DNA of 64,000 nt from Mycobacterium sp. 1245111.1 (GCF_001673405.1 NZ_LZLV01000044.1:1-64000); one strand, 5' to 3'; counted from the first letter of the stretch, positions 1 through 8,604 are shown. Notes: generated by a model not told the origin, from the letters alone. Program-made: numbers and translations.

Positions 1-234
1 AATCGAGTACGAAAAGATCGCTGCCATCCAGTCGGAGGCAGCATAAAGAATGCCTCCACGATTTCGGGGGAAGCCCATATCTCCTCGGGGCGCAACAATA
101 TTCGCCGCGCTAACGACCGCAGCAGCTAGCGGATCCATAAACATACGGTCATTCCTCAATGACTCCTGCGCCCGGCTGTACGCGGTCATAAGACCCGTCC
201 ACCCCACACCTGTTGGGACTTCGCCAACATCCAT
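1..234 (-). CDS. SAM-dependent methyltransferase, TIGR00027/LCMT-like family (N-terminal part, cut by window edge)
   Basis: The minus-strand frame is open from an ATG at 234 to base 1 (78 codons, no stop), so the gene continues outside the window. An AAGGAG lies five bases before the ATG. The product starts MDVGEVPTGVGWTGLMTAYS, followed by RAQES, NDRMFMDPLA and a hydrophobic Ala/Val stretch. That order (VGWT, then a RAxE helix, then DRxFxDPLA) is the N-terminal signature of the large mycobacterial family of putative SAM methyltransferases related to leucine carboxyl methyltransferase. The SAM-binding glycine loop lies beyond the edge, so activity cannot be judged. Substrates of the family are mostly unknown. 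Family call fairly sure; function unknown. Confidence 0.8.
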   Translation of the reverse strand, partial: MDVGEVPTGVGWTGLMTAYSRAQESLRNDRMFMDPLAAAVVSAANIVAPRGDMGFPRNRGGILYAASDWMAAIFSYSI

Positions 235-497
235 CGTTGCTCCTTAGTGTGCTCGATACCGATAAACTTGTGCCGGGGACTCGCGGCGGAACGGGGGATC
301 CCTGCCCGCGATCCGCACAAGTTGGCGGGACTGTGGAGCGCGAGTTGCATTGAACGTCAACAGCTCTTGGAGCGGGCTGACGAAACACATGTTGAAATCG
401 AGCAGGTGCCAAGCCGTCGCATCGGCAGGCGACTCCGTGGCCTCGGGTTGGACGCCAGGACACGAGCGCCTCAAACTGCGAGCGTTGTCGATCATGT
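235..497. other. Intergenic stretch between methyltransferase and BVMO
   Basis: These 263 bases hold the ribosome binding site of the leftmost gene (AAGGAG at about 240-245) and presumably its promoter. Reading frames on both strands have no recognisable domain and look like chance frames. The tail of the neighbouring monooxygenase may extend into this DNA by loss of its original stop, because its last 35 or so residues are low-complexity and basic. I see no hairpin, repeat or RNA gene. Confidence 0.4.
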
Positions 498-2051
498 TCA
501 GCACGTACGACGTCGCTCTTTACCGGCGTTGGCGTAATCTGTTGCGATGCCGCCTTGATCACGACGACATCGAGAGAGGTCGAGCCGGCGATCCACCACG
601 TAATGGTCAGGGTTGAAGCGCCGAGTCATCCTGCGATAGCTGAAGGTGTTGCCGGGCCAAAGATTGGTGTTGCGGCCGTTGATGTTTAAGTACCAACTTC
701 TGCAGCCTCCGCTTGTCCATACGGTTCCGATGCTGAGGCGATCCACCTTGGCGGTGAAGGCGTCTTGAGCTTCGGCGGTCGGCTCGAGGGCGGTGACGGA
801 ATGAGCGCGCGCATAGCTGAGCGCCGACGCAATGTAGTTGGCTTGGGACTCGTACATGTAAATCATCGACGAGTGTCCGAGGCCGATGTTGGGCCCGTTG
901 ATCAGATAGCAGTTCGGGAAGCCTGCGACTGTGGTGCCCAGGTAGGCGGTGGGATTGCCCGCCCAGCTCGCTGCCATGCTCGTCTCGTCGACGCCGTAGA
1001 TGCGATCGGTCAGCGGCAACCGACCTGTCTTGAATCCCGTGCCGAGAATGATCGCGTCGACTCTGTGTTGCGTACCGGCGTCGTCGATGATGCCGTCTGA
1101 AGTGACCTCACGGATACGGTCGGTGACCAGCGTGACGTTCTCCTTGGCAAGCGCAGCTGGGTAGTCGTCGGAGATCAGCACGCGTTTGCAGCCCAGCCGA
1201 TAGTCGGGAAGCAGCTTTGCTCGAAGGTCTGAATCTTTGACTTGTGACTTGAGGTGTTTGCGAGCCATGAATTCGGCCGGTTTCTGAAATGCGGGATGAC
1301 GGAAGCCGAGCAGAAGCTGCTCCCGCTTTAGGTAGATGTGCAGCCGCTGGATCCGTTGCAGCACGGGTAGGGCGCCCAATAGTCTTTGCGCGCGGGCGCT
1401 TATCGCTCGGTCGTGCCGCGGTAGTACCCATGCGGGAGTGCGCTGAAATACCGTCAGCTGAGTGACGGTTGGCTGTAGGGCCGGGATGAACTGCGCGGCT
1501 GAAGCGCCTGTTCCTATGACGGCGACGCGTTTGCCGGCCAAGTCGATGTTGTGGTCCCACCGGGCGGAGTGGAACATGGCTCCGGCAAAGCCGTCCATGC
1601 CTGCAATCGTTGGAATGTTGGGTTCCGCGAGCGCCCCCGTGGCAACGACGACATGGGTAGCGGTCCGTTTTCCCCGCGCTGTCTGCATGCGCCAGAGCTG
1701 TTCGACCGGATCCCAATCCAGCCGTTCAACTGCGCAGTTGAGCATGAGGTGGGGGAGTAACTCGAACCGTCGTACGACGTCATGCAAGTAATCCCAAATC
1801 TCGGGCTGCTTGGCGAACAGGTTGTGCCACTGCGGGTTAAGCGCGGACGACAATGAGTACAGCTGGCACTGCACGTCGACCGCGGCACCCGGATAGGTGT
1901 TGTCGCGCCAGACGCCACCGATGTCAGCGGCGCGCTCGAGGAGCACGAAGTCATTAAATCCGGATCGCTGCAGCCGGAGGGCGACGGCGAGGCCACCAAA
2001 TCCCGTGCCAATGATGGCAATGTGGTTGTGGGCAGAGGTATTCGGATTCAC
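498..2051 (-). CDS. Baeyer-Villiger-type flavin monooxygenase (NAD(P)H/FAD)
   Basis: Class B flavoprotein monooxygenase, expected to insert one oxygen from O2 into a ketone or aldehyde (giving an ester or lactone) with NADPH. The 517-residue product has an FAD Rossmann motif GTGFGG at residues 15-20, the Baeyer-Villiger fingerprint FxGxxxHxxxW as FAGAMFHSARW at 155-165, and a second dinucleotide motif GTGASA at 180-185 for NADPH. The start is GTG at 2051 with GGAGG about six bases upstream. The last roughly 35 residues after the usual family end are Arg-rich and may be an extension through a lost stop. It lies alone, followed by about 260 bp without genes. The fingerprint makes the class secure; the substrate is not known. 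Confidence 0.85.
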   Translation of the reverse strand: MNPNTSAHNHIAIIGTGFGGLAVALRLQRSGFNDFVLLERAADIGGVWRDNTYPGAAVDVQCQLYSLSSALNPQWHNLFAKQPEIWDYLHDVVRRFELLPHLMLNCAVERLDWDPVEQLWRMQTARGKRTATHVVVATGALAEPNIPTIAGMDGFAGAMFHSARWDHNIDLAGKRVAVIGTGASAAQFIPALQPTVTQLTVFQRTPAWVLPRHDRAISARAQRLLGALPVLQRIQRLHIYLKREQLLLGFRHPAFQKPAEFMARKHLKSQVKDSDLRAKLLPDYRLGCKRVLISDDYPAALAKENVTLVTDRIREVTSDGIIDDAGTQHRVDAIILGTGFKTGRLPLTDRIYGVDETSMAASWAGNPTAYLGTTVAGFPNCYLINGPNIGLGHSSMIYMYESQANYIASALSYARAHSVTALEPTAEAQDAFTAKVDRLSIGTVWTSGGCRSWYLNINGRNTNLWPGNTFSYRRMTRRFNPDHYVVDRRLDLSRCRRDQGGIATDYANAGKERRRTC

Positions 2052-2182
2052 GATGCCTCCGGGCGGCTTCAGGAACGGTTGTCGGGCATATCAGGCAAAT
2101 TTGATGCGGTGGCGATCGCTTCAAAGGCCGCGACACCTGCGTGCGGGCCTGCCACATGTTGGATGTTTGCGGCCACCTAGGC

Positions 2183-2899
2183 CTAGACAAGGACGCTGCC
2201 GCCGTCGACCTTGACGACCGCTCCGGTGGAGTATGTCTGCTCGATGCAGTACAGGTAGGCCCGTGCCACCTCGTCGATCTCGGCGATCCTGCTCAGCGGG
2301 ATCCGTTCTGCTGTGGCAGCGAACATCGCGTCGCGGTCCTTCCTGCCCATGTTGTCCCACAGCGGCGAGCGCACCACGCCTGGGGCGACAGCATTCACCC
2401 GCACTGGCGCCAGCTCGACCGCCAGAGCGGCGGTCAGCGCATTCATTGCGCCGCAAAGACTTACCGGCAACGCGCCGAATTCCGGCTGCTCGGCGGCCGA
2501 CCCGCTGGTCAGCGTGATCGAACCGCCCGCGGGTAGGAGCGGGCCGAGCACCCGAGCCGCGCTGCACGCGCCGATGAAGCGGGTTTGGTAGAAGGCGGCG
2601 ATAACGTCCGGTGTCAGTCCGGTCAGCGGCACCATCTCCAGCGGCTCGCCCGCGGTGTAGACGAGGTGGTCGACCGCGCCGACCCGTTCGGCCAGCCGCT
2701 CGATGGACGCGGGGTCGGTAAGTTCAACGGTGGCGCCGACCGCGCCAACTGGCAGCGAGTCCAGCGCGCGCTCCACGCTCGGCGTCCGGCGCGAGGCGAC
2801 GACGGGGGTGGCGCCACGCTCGGCGGCCGCCGCAGCCACGGCCAGGCCGATGCCCGATGTCCCCCCGATGATCAGGACACGTTGGTTGTGCAGACTCAT
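2183..2899 (-). CDS. SDR-family protein lacking the usual Tyr/Lys catalytic pair
   Basis: Short-chain dehydrogenase fold of 238 residues starting MSLHNQRVLIIGGTSGIG. The frame is open further upstream, but this ATG (2899) precedes the conserved fold directly and leaves a 70-bp divergent promoter with the LysR gene. The GGTSGIG cofactor motif and the RVNAVAPGVV segment are intact. Where other SDRs have YxxSK before the helix leading to ALAVEL, this protein reads PVSLCGAMNALTAALAVEL, so neither the catalytic Tyr nor the Lys is visible. It may bind NAD(P) without normal oxidoreductase chemistry. Divergence from a LysR gene suggests that regulator controls it. Fold sure; activity doubtful. Confidence 0.8.
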   Translation of the reverse strand: MSLHNQRVLIIGGTSGIGLAVAAAAAERGATPVVASRRTPSVERALDSLPVGAVGATVELTDPASIERLAERVGAVDHLVYTAGEPLEMVPLTGLTPDVIAAFYQTRFIGACSAARVLGPLLPAGGSITLTSGSAAEQPEFGALPVSLCGAMNALTAALAVELAPVRVNAVAPGVVRSPLWDNMGRKDRDAMFAATAERIPLSRIAEIDEVARAYLYCIEQTYSTGAVVKVDGGSVLV

Positions 2900-2969
2900 G
2901 CATTCAGGGTCAAGGAGGAGGCTCCGCTCGTCCAACACCCTTTTCGTCCCGCGGCGATACCCTCTGGGT
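2900..2969. promoter_or_regulatory. Divergent promoter region between SDR-like gene and LysR regulator
   Basis: A 70-bp non-coding gap separates the start codons of the two divergent genes. This arrangement is typical of LysR-type regulators that control the adjacent divergent gene and themselves from a shared operator. I could not pick out one convincing T-N11-A box by eye, so the extent is the whole gap. Confidence 0.5.
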
Positions 2970-3866
2970 ATGGCTACAGTAGACCTGGATATGCGCAAGC
3001 TGCGCTACTTCATCGCCGTGGCGGAGGAACTCAACTTTGGCCGGGCCGCGGCACGCCTGCACATCGCCCAACCGGTGCTGTCGCGCCAAATTCGCGCGCT
3101 CGAGCACGAGCTGGGAGTCACGTTGCTCAACCGGGGCACCCGCGGGACAACGCTGACTCCTGCTGGGGTGCGGCTACTCGACGACGGCCGTTTCTTGCTC
3201 ACGGAAGTGCAGGCGCTGCGGCAGCGGTTAGCGCGGGCCGAAGCCCCTGCCGTCGTGGTCACGGTCGGGGTACTGCCCGGGCTGTTGGCGACCGCTGCTG
3301 CCCGGGCGTTCGAGGCGGGCGACCCGGCGCGGCGCACGGTGATCGTGCCGGTGACCTGGAACGAGCAGGCCGAAGTGATCCGCCGCCGCGAGGTGCAGGT
3401 GGTCTACGCACGCTCGCCATTCGACCTGTCGGGCCTGGCGACAACGCCGCTCCTTGAGGAGCCGCGCGACGTAGTGCTGCGCGCCGGTGATCCTCTGGCC
3501 GAGCGGCCGTCGGTATCGCTGGACGATCTGGCGTCGCGGCGGTTGCTGCAGAATCCGGCATCGGTGCCCGAGTGGTACGCCATCGCCAGCCCCGAGTTGC
3601 GCCGCGCGGCGGTGCGGTCGTCGGTCAGCGGGGTAGAGCAGAAGCTCGAATTAGTCGCGGCCGGTGCCGGTTTCGCAGTGCTGCCCCGGTCAACGGCCGG
3701 GTCCTACCGGCGGCCAGACCTGCGCGTAGTGCCAGCCGAAGGCCTCGCTCCCAGCCGGGTGGTGCTGGCGTGGGACGCCACGGTCACTGACGCGGCGCGC
3801 GACGACTTCATCACAGCCGCGCTGGCCTGTGCCGGACAGACGATCGATCCGACCTCGCAAGCGTAA
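2970..3866 (+). CDS. LysR-family transcriptional regulator
   Basis: DNA-binding regulator of 298 residues. The N-terminus (MATVDLDMRKLRYFIAVAEE, then LNFGRAAARLHIAQPVLSRQ) is the canonical LysR winged helix-turn-helix, with the recognition helix in QPVLSRQIRALEHELG. The remainder is a two-lobe effector-binding domain of normal length. The frame extends far upstream, but that part lies inside the divergent gene; ATG at 2970 (or ATG at 2991, MRKLRYF) fits the family start. It is divergent from the atypical SDR-like gene and directly precedes a TetR gene 32 bp downstream. The likely role is control of the divergent gene; the effector is unknown. Confidence 0.9.
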   Translation: MATVDLDMRKLRYFIAVAEELNFGRAAARLHIAQPVLSRQIRALEHELGVTLLNRGTRGTTLTPAGVRLLDDGRFLLTEVQALRQRLARAEAPAVVVTVGVLPGLLATAAARAFEAGDPARRTVIVPVTWNEQAEVIRRREVQVVYARSPFDLSGLATTPLLEEPRDVVLRAGDPLAERPSVSLDDLASRRLLQNPASVPEWYAIASPELRRAAVRSSVSGVEQKLELVAAGAGFAVLPRSTAGSYRRPDLRVVPAEGLAPSRVVLAWDATVTDAARDDFITAALACAGQTIDPTSQA

Positions 3867-3870
3867 GATA

Positions 3871-3893
3871 CCGATAGTTATATTATGAGGGTT
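3871..3893 (+). promoter_or_regulatory. Candidate autoregulatory operator of the TetR gene
   Basis: This 23-bp stretch just before the TetR start shares the core GTTATAT and 16 of 23 positions with the palindrome at 5694-5721 between two divergent hydrolase genes. TetR repressors usually bind related sites at their own and their target promoters. By-eye alignment only. Confidence 0.4.
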
Positions 3894-3898
3894 CATTC

Positions 3899-4486
3899 AT
3901 GAGATATCCGGCAGACCAGAAGGCGAAGGCGCGCGCCGCGTTACTCCGTGCGGGCACGCGCTCGATGAAGGTCGCGGGCTTCCACGGGATCGGGGTGGAC
4001 GGGCTGGCCGCCGGGGCGGACGTGACCTCAGGGGCCTTCTATTCAAACTTCGCCAACAAAGAAGCGATGCTTGAGGCGATTGTCGAGGCCGCCGTCGGTG
4101 AGCCCTTCGTTTCCGACACGAAATGGGGCACGAGAGCCGAACGCAAGGCGAAGCTGAAAGCATTTGTCGCGGAATACCTTAGCGCCGAGCACGTGGATAA
4201 TCCGGGCGACGGATGCGTGATGCCAACCCTCAGCGCCGACGTGGCGCGCTCGGGAGCATCCACTCGGGAAGCGTACGAACGCAGAATCGCCGGGCTGGCG
4301 GACCGGATGGCAGAGCTATTTGACGGCGCGGACCCGGAAGGCCGCGCGTGGAGCCTTGTCGCGTTGATGGTGGGGGCAGTGTCGATTTCGCGCGCGATGT
4401 CGGACCCCGCCACGCAAGCCGAGGTGCTCGACGCCGCGAACAAGACCGCGGACAGGCTCATTTCACCCGGCAAGCGATGCAAATGA
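3899..4486 (+). CDS. TetR/AcrR-family transcriptional regulator
   Basis: A 195-residue one-component repressor. Residues 1-55 carry the TetR helix-turn-helix: ALLRAGTRSMKVAGFHGIGV, then DGLAAGADVTSGAFYSNFAN, with the family hallmark GAFYSNFANKEAML. The C-terminal half is the variable ligand-binding and dimerisation domain. Likely targets are itself and the divergent hydrolase pair about 1-1.8 kb downstream, because a related sequence lies before both (3871-3893 and 5694-5721). The ligand may be a substrate of those hydrolases. Family call is secure; regulon is inference. Confidence 0.9.
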   Translation: MRYPADQKAKARAALLRAGTRSMKVAGFHGIGVDGLAAGADVTSGAFYSNFANKEAMLEAIVEAAVGEPFVSDTKWGTRAERKAKLKAFVAEYLSAEHVDNPGDGCVMPTLSADVARSGASTREAYERRIAGLADRMAELFDGADPEGRAWSLVALMVGAVSISRAMSDPATQAEVLDAANKTADRLISPGKRCK

Positions 4487-4651
4487 CCGGAGGCGGCATG
4501 CGGGCTCAGAGTGCTCGATCCAGGGCAGCGGCTATCGGCATCGATGATTCGCCGCTCGACCAGGACGTGGTCAACGTCCTCACCATCGGCGATAGCAGAT
4601 TCCGAAGTCACCGCCATCTGACCGACATGGATCGTTTGACGAATAGTCCTC

Positions 4652-5569
4652 CTAGCCGAGGTGCGTCGCGTACCAGTCCCGGGCGGCACCGGCCGCCAGT
4701 GCGAACCCGTCGCCGGTGTACGCCGCAAAGTGGCCCCCGGGCACGAACACGATCTTTTTCGGTTCGGCTGCGGTCTGGTACGCGGCCGCCGCCAGGTTTC
4801 CACTGGTCAAGCCGTCCTCGCGACCGACGATCATCAGCAGCGGTGTCGGTGTGATGTCGGGCAGGTAGCGCGCCGGTTCGTACCCGTAGAAGTTGTCCAC
4901 GCTTCGCAACGACACTTCGTTGGGCCATTGCGGATCCAGCGTCGCGCGCGCCTCGGTGAAGTACGCGTAGGCGTCCGAAGTGGGCAGGCCCACCAGCGTG
5001 GTCGGGTCCGCCCCGACGACTGGCACCATTTCCGGTGGAGCGCCGCGAGCGCGAGCGCGCCGGTCCGCGGTGAACCGCTGGGGACCGACCACCTGATTGT
5101 TGACCCGGGCGAGGTTGGCGTAAGTCGCCCGGCCGCTGATGAACGGCATTTGGCCGCAAACGGCCTGCACTCGCCGGTCGATCGCGGCGACAACGAACGC
5201 ATGCGCCGCCGAGAAGCTCGTTCCCCAGACGCCGATACGATCGGGGTTGACCTCGGATCGGTTCTGCGCGTACGTGATTGCATGCTGGTAGTCACGGACC
5301 TGCTCCCATGGGTCGACTTCGTGGCGTGGCTTGCCGGGCGCTGTCCCCGACTCTCCCCAGCCCCGATGGTCGAAGACCAGCACGCAGAGTCCCACTGATG
5401 CGAACACCTCGGCGAATTTCTCGAGGTGCATCTTCTTCGTTGACGTCCACCCGTGCGCCATGACCACACAGGAACTCGCCGTCCCCGCTCGGCGCTCCCG
5501 CCGCCCGTGGTACCACCACGCGTGGAGAATGGCTCCCTCGGCATCGATCGCGACGTCCTCGCGCAGCAC
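4652..5569 (-). CDS. Alpha/beta hydrolase
   Basis: A 305-residue alpha/beta-hydrolase-fold enzyme for an ester, thioester or C-C bond. Visible elements in order: the oxyanion strand VVMAHGWTSTKK; VFDHRGWGESG; the nucleophile elbow GVWGTSFSAAHA (Ser in GTSFS); a late Asp in VGREDGLTSG; and the catalytic His in PGGHFAAYTG. The start is GTG at 5569: an AGGAG lies nine bases upstream and an in-frame stop immediately precedes it. No signal peptide is seen, so cytosolic. It is transcribed divergently from the HSL-type esterase, with a palindrome in the 180-bp gap. Substrate unknown. Confidence 0.85.
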   Translation of the reverse strand: MLREDVAIDAEGAILHAWWYHGRRERRAGTASSCVVMAHGWTSTKKMHLEKFAEVFASVGLCVLVFDHRGWGESGTAPGKPRHEVDPWEQVRDYQHAITYAQNRSEVNPDRIGVWGTSFSAAHAFVVAAIDRRVQAVCGQMPFISGRATYANLARVNNQVVGPQRFTADRRARARGAPPEMVPVVGADPTTLVGLPTSDAYAYFTEARATLDPQWPNEVSLRSVDNFYGYEPARYLPDITPTPLLMIVGREDGLTSGNLAAAAYQTAAEPKKIVFVPGGHFAAYTGDGFALAAGAARDWYATHLG

Positions 5570-5693
5570 TCCTCACCACTCCTCGAAATAGGTTGCCGCC
5601 ACGACGTTTCCACAATGCACCGGATGTCGTCCAATACCGAATCGGGCGTCCGCTCATACCTCGCGGGTATGGCTGATTAGGGCTGGCCATCAG

Positions 5694-5721
5694 ATAGCGG
5701 TCGTTATATCGTGACCGTTAT
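5694..5721. promoter_or_regulatory. Imperfect palindrome, candidate TetR operator in divergent hydrolase promoter
   Basis: A 28-bp inverted repeat with left arm ATAGCGGTC and right arm GACCGTTAT around the centre GTTATATCGT; 22 of 28 positions are symmetric, with eight of nine pairs matching in the arms. It lies 29 bp before the HSL-type esterase and about 125 bp before the divergent hydrolase. A related sequence precedes the nearby TetR gene. Confidence 0.55.
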
Positions 5722-5749
5722 CCAATAATTCACGATGGAAGGAAGCTGG

Positions 5750-6673
5750 ATGGCAAGCAAGCAGGCGGTCGATTTCGCCGAGTTCTTGGCGGAGATCGGG
5801 AGGCGATCTTCGAATCCCAACTTTGAGCTCGAGACGATCCGCGACGTCACCGAGAACGTCCATCTGGCAACGAAGGAACCCGAAGGCGTCACCTATGCCG
5901 AGGTGGACGCTGGCGGGGTGGAGGCCTTGTGGTGCATCCCTGTGGACGGTGATCCCGACTCAGTGTTGCTGCACACGCATATGGGTGGCAGCGTGCTGAT
6001 GTCGATGCATTCCGACCGGAAGGCAGCGGGGCACCTCGCGAAGGCGGCTGGCGCGCGCTCACTAGTACTGAACTACCGGCGCTCCCCGGAACACAAGTAC
6101 CCGGCGCAAGTCGAAGACGTGGAAAGCGCCTACCGCTGGCTGCTCGACCAGGGCTACCACCCGAACAAGATAGCCAGTGTTGGACACTCGATCGGCGGCT
6201 ATCTCGCAGTCGAACTTGCGCTGCGCCTGCGAGATCGCGGTGAGGCACTGCCCGGCGCCGTCTTGTCCATTTCGCCGTGGACTGACGTTACGCTGTCGGG
6301 AGAGTCCATCAAGACCAACGCCGAGCGGGATAAGCTGCTCACGCTGGGATTGCTCGAGCTATTCCGGTCGTGCTGGCTCGATGGAACCGACGTGGAGTAC
6401 ACCGACCCGCGGGTACACCTGCTGGCAGCCGACCTGTCCGGGTTGCCTCCCATTGCGGTGTACTACGGCGAGTACGAACTGCTCGCCTCGGATGCCATCG
6501 CTTTCTCCCAAAAGGCAAAGGAGGCGGGTAACGACGTCATCGTCAGAAAGGTCGAGCAGGGCCAGCATTCCTTCATCATGGGAGCCGGTCACGTTGACGA
6601 GGTGGACCGCGCGATTACCGAAATGGGCCGCTGGCTGCGATTGACGTTGGGACGTAAAACGGCGGTGGCCTAG
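5750..6673 (+). CDS. HSL-family alpha/beta hydrolase (esterase/lipase)
   Basis: Hormone-sensitive-lipase-type carboxylesterase of 307 residues. The oxyanion-hole motif appears as HTHMGGSVLM, followed by the family's typical NYRRSPEHKYPAQVED segment. The nucleophile motif is GHSIGG, where most relatives have GDSAGG. An Asp/Glu region (YYGEYELLASD) and a catalytic His (GQHSFIMGAG) follow. ATG at 5750 is preferred because GGAAGG lies just upstream; ATG 5735 has no such site. Product hydrolyses acyl esters; no signal peptide. It is divergent from another hydrolase and followed by a strong hairpin. Family sure, substrate unknown. Confidence 0.88.
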   Translation: MASKQAVDFAEFLAEIGRRSSNPNFELETIRDVTENVHLATKEPEGVTYAEVDAGGVEALWCIPVDGDPDSVLLHTHMGGSVLMSMHSDRKAAGHLAKAAGARSLVLNYRRSPEHKYPAQVEDVESAYRWLLDQGYHPNKIASVGHSIGGYLAVELALRLRDRGEALPGAVLSISPWTDVTLSGESIKTNAERDKLLTLGLLELFRSCWLDGTDVEYTDPRVHLLAADLSGLPPIAVYYGEYELLASDAIAFSQKAKEAGNDVIVRKVEQGQHSFIMGAGHVDEVDRAITEMGRWLRLTLGRKTAVA

Positions 6674-6705
6674 CGACATGCCGCCGCTGGAACCGATGGC
6701 CTCAC

Positions 6706-6739
6706 CACGGCCGCGGCCGCCCAGTAGAGCGCGGCCGTG
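6706..6739 (+). terminator. GC-rich hairpin, probable U-tract-less terminator
   Basis: CACGGCCGCG at 6706-6715 is perfectly complementary to CGCGGCCGTG at 6730-6739, with a 14-base loop. It begins 32 bp after the esterase stop. No T-run follows, as is common for proposed mycobacterial terminators. Confidence 0.55.
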
Positions 6740-7002
6740 TCCCGGCGCCACCGACCGAAAGTGTGATGACCACTGAAGTGGCGACCCACGCCCCAGGGCT
6801 GCAGTTATCAGCAGCAGATGCTCGGGGGCTTGGCAATTAGTGTCCCTACTCGGTACGACAGGCATTTGGGACACCTAAAACCGTTGCGGGCGGCGCTTTT
6901 TCGCATTGTTGGCCCGGACATGCGTCGGTATGCCGCTCGTCCAGCGAAGAGGAGCGGGCCGCACATATCTCGAGCGATGTTGAACCACAGGAGCTTTCGA
7001 CA

Positions 7003-7016
7003 CGTCTATATAAACG
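7003..7016. promoter_or_regulatory. 14-bp palindrome upstream of GMC oxidoreductase
   Basis: CGTCTATATAAACG is symmetric except for one pair (12 of 14 positions) and lies 29 bp before the GTG start. It may be an operator, and its AT-rich centre could overlap a -10 element. Nothing shows which protein binds. Confidence 0.35.
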
Positions 7017-7044
7017 TACACGCAAGGATGATCAGGGGAGCTCT

Positions 7045-8604
7045 GTGGATACTGTGCTGGAGCAGCGGTACGATTACGACATTATCGTCTGCGGTGCTGG
7101 GTCGTCAGGGTCGGTGATCGCCGGTCGGTTGGCCGAAAATCCCGACATCAAGGTCTTACTGTTGGAGGCCGGTGGCAGGGATGACGTCCCCAGCGTGACC
7201 GAGGCAAGTCAGTGGCCATCGAACCTTGGGAGCGAACGAGATTGGGGATTCCTCTCCGACCCTGACCGTCGGCTTCATGGGCGCGCGATCGCGTTCTCGA
7301 TGGGCAAAGTGCTCGGTGGCGGGTCCAGTATCAACCTCATGATCTGGGCGCGCGGGCACCGGAGCGACTGGGACCACTACGCTTCTGAATCCGGCGAGCC
7401 GGCCTGGGGATACGAAAACGTCCTTGATTTGTATCGCCGGATCGAAGATTGGCATGGCGTCGGTGAGCCAAATCATCGGGGCAGGGGCGGGCCGGTGTTC
7501 GTACAACCGGCGCCCGATGTGCATCCGCTCGCCGCAGCAACGCTGGAAGCCGCGAGGGCACTGGGCATTCCGACGTATCAAAGCGCCAACGGCCGCCTGA
7601 TGGAGGAGACGCGCGGCGCTGCCATCGTCGACCTGCGCTGTCGTGACGACAAACGCCTATCGGTGTTTGGCACGTACATCGCCCCGCATCAGCGGCAGCC
7701 GAATCTGACCGTGGTGCCGCACGCGATGGTCACCCGCGTGCTCTTCGACGGCAACCGTGCCACCGGTGTCGAGGTCGTCCATCAAGGCGCGGTCCACCAG
7801 GTGCCGGCCAGCGCCGAGGTCGTGCTGTCACTTGGTGCCTTTCACACGCCCAAGGTGCTCATGCACTCCGGCATTGGCGATCAAGATGAATTGCATCGAG
7901 TTGGCGTGTCCGTTCGTCAGCACCTGCCCGGGGTCGGACGCAACCTTCAAGACCACTATGGGTTCGACTGTGTGTGGGAGTTTCCCGAGACCATCCAGGG
8001 CAGCACTCAGGTGGGGTCGGCGTTGTTTTGGGATTCCGGCGCTGCCGATGTCCAGGGTCCGGACCTGTTCGCATGCTCAGGCCCATTCCCGAAAACCACA
8101 GTAGAAAACGCTGCGAAATACAGTCTGCCGCAGAGTGGTTGGACGTTGTTCGGCGCGCCAACACACCCCTACAGTCGCGGTCGACTCTGGTTGTCCGGCC
8201 CCGACCCGACCGATCCCATCCGAATCGAAGCTGGCGCGCTATCAGATCCCGAAGACTTCAAGACCGCGATCGCGTGCATCGAAACTTTGCGTGAGATCGG
8301 CAACTCCCGAGAGCTTCGGCCTTTCGTCGCGCGCGAGGTCATGCCCGGCGACCTGACCGGCACCGAGTTGGAGACCTATCTGCGCGACGCCGTCACCACC
8401 TACTGGCATGAATGCGGTACCGCAAAGATGGGGCGCGACTCGATGTCGGTAGTCGACGGACACCTGAAGGTCTACGGCATCGAGGGCCTACGCGTCGCCG
8501 ATGCCTCCGTGATCCCGCGTATCAGCACGGCCAACACCATGGCACCGTGCGTCGTTATCGGCGAGCTGGCTGCACAATTCATCAGAGCTGACCATGAAGT
8601 CTAG
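7045..8604 (+). CDS. GMC-family FAD-dependent oxidoreductase
   Basis: Glucose-methanol-choline oxidoreductase of 519 residues that oxidises an alcohol using FAD. The N-terminus carries the ADP-binding motif (VCGAGSSGSVIAGRLAE) and the acidic end of the second strand (VLLLEAGG). GMC signature 1 is in GKVLGGGSSINLMIWARGHR. The C-terminus has the catalytic His in YWHECGTAKMG, and the Asn of the usual His/Asn pair in STANTMAP. GTG at 7045 follows AGGGGAG. It stands alone between two non-coding stretches. Close relatives include choline and alkanol dehydrogenases, but the substrate cannot be read from the sequence. Confidence 0.9.
   Translation: MDTVLEQRYDYDIIVCGAGSSGSVIAGRLAENPDIKVLLLEAGGRDDVPSVTEASQWPSNLGSERDWGFLSDPDRRLHGRAIAFSMGKVLGGGSSINLMIWARGHRSDWDHYASESGEPAWGYENVLDLYRRIEDWHGVGEPNHRGRGGPVFVQPAPDVHPLAAATLEAARALGIPTYQSANGRLMEETRGAAIVDLRCRDDKRLSVFGTYIAPHQRQPNLTVVPHAMVTRVLFDGNRATGVEVVHQGAVHQVPASAEVVLSLGAFHTPKVLMHSGIGDQDELHRVGVSVRQHLPGVGRNLQDHYGFDCVWEFPETIQGSTQVGSALFWDSGAADVQGPDLFACSGPFPKTTVENAAKYSLPQSGWTLFGAPTHPYSRGRLWLSGPDPTDPIRIEAGALSDPEDFKTAIACIETLREIGNSRELRPFVAREVMPGDLTGTELETYLRDAVTTYWHECGTAKMGRDSMSVVDGHLKVYGIEGLRVADASVIPRISTANTMAPCVVIGELAAQFIRADHEV

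Larger units (their letters stand above)
6674..7044. other. 371-bp non-coding region between esterase and GMC oxidoreductase genes
   Basis: No convincing gene is present; the frames crossing it lack domains. It contains a 10-bp-stem hairpin at 6706-6739, about 30 bp after the esterase stop, and a short palindrome at 7003-7016 within the likely promoter of the GMC gene. The remaining sequence shows no repeat or RNA signature. Confidence 0.5.

Noticed and set aside
2-46. Plus-strand frame ending in TAA at 44-46 that could be the tail of a gene entering from the left
   Set aside because: The minus strand here encodes a convincing methyltransferase N-terminus with its own ribosome site, so the plus-strand frame is an antisense coincidence.
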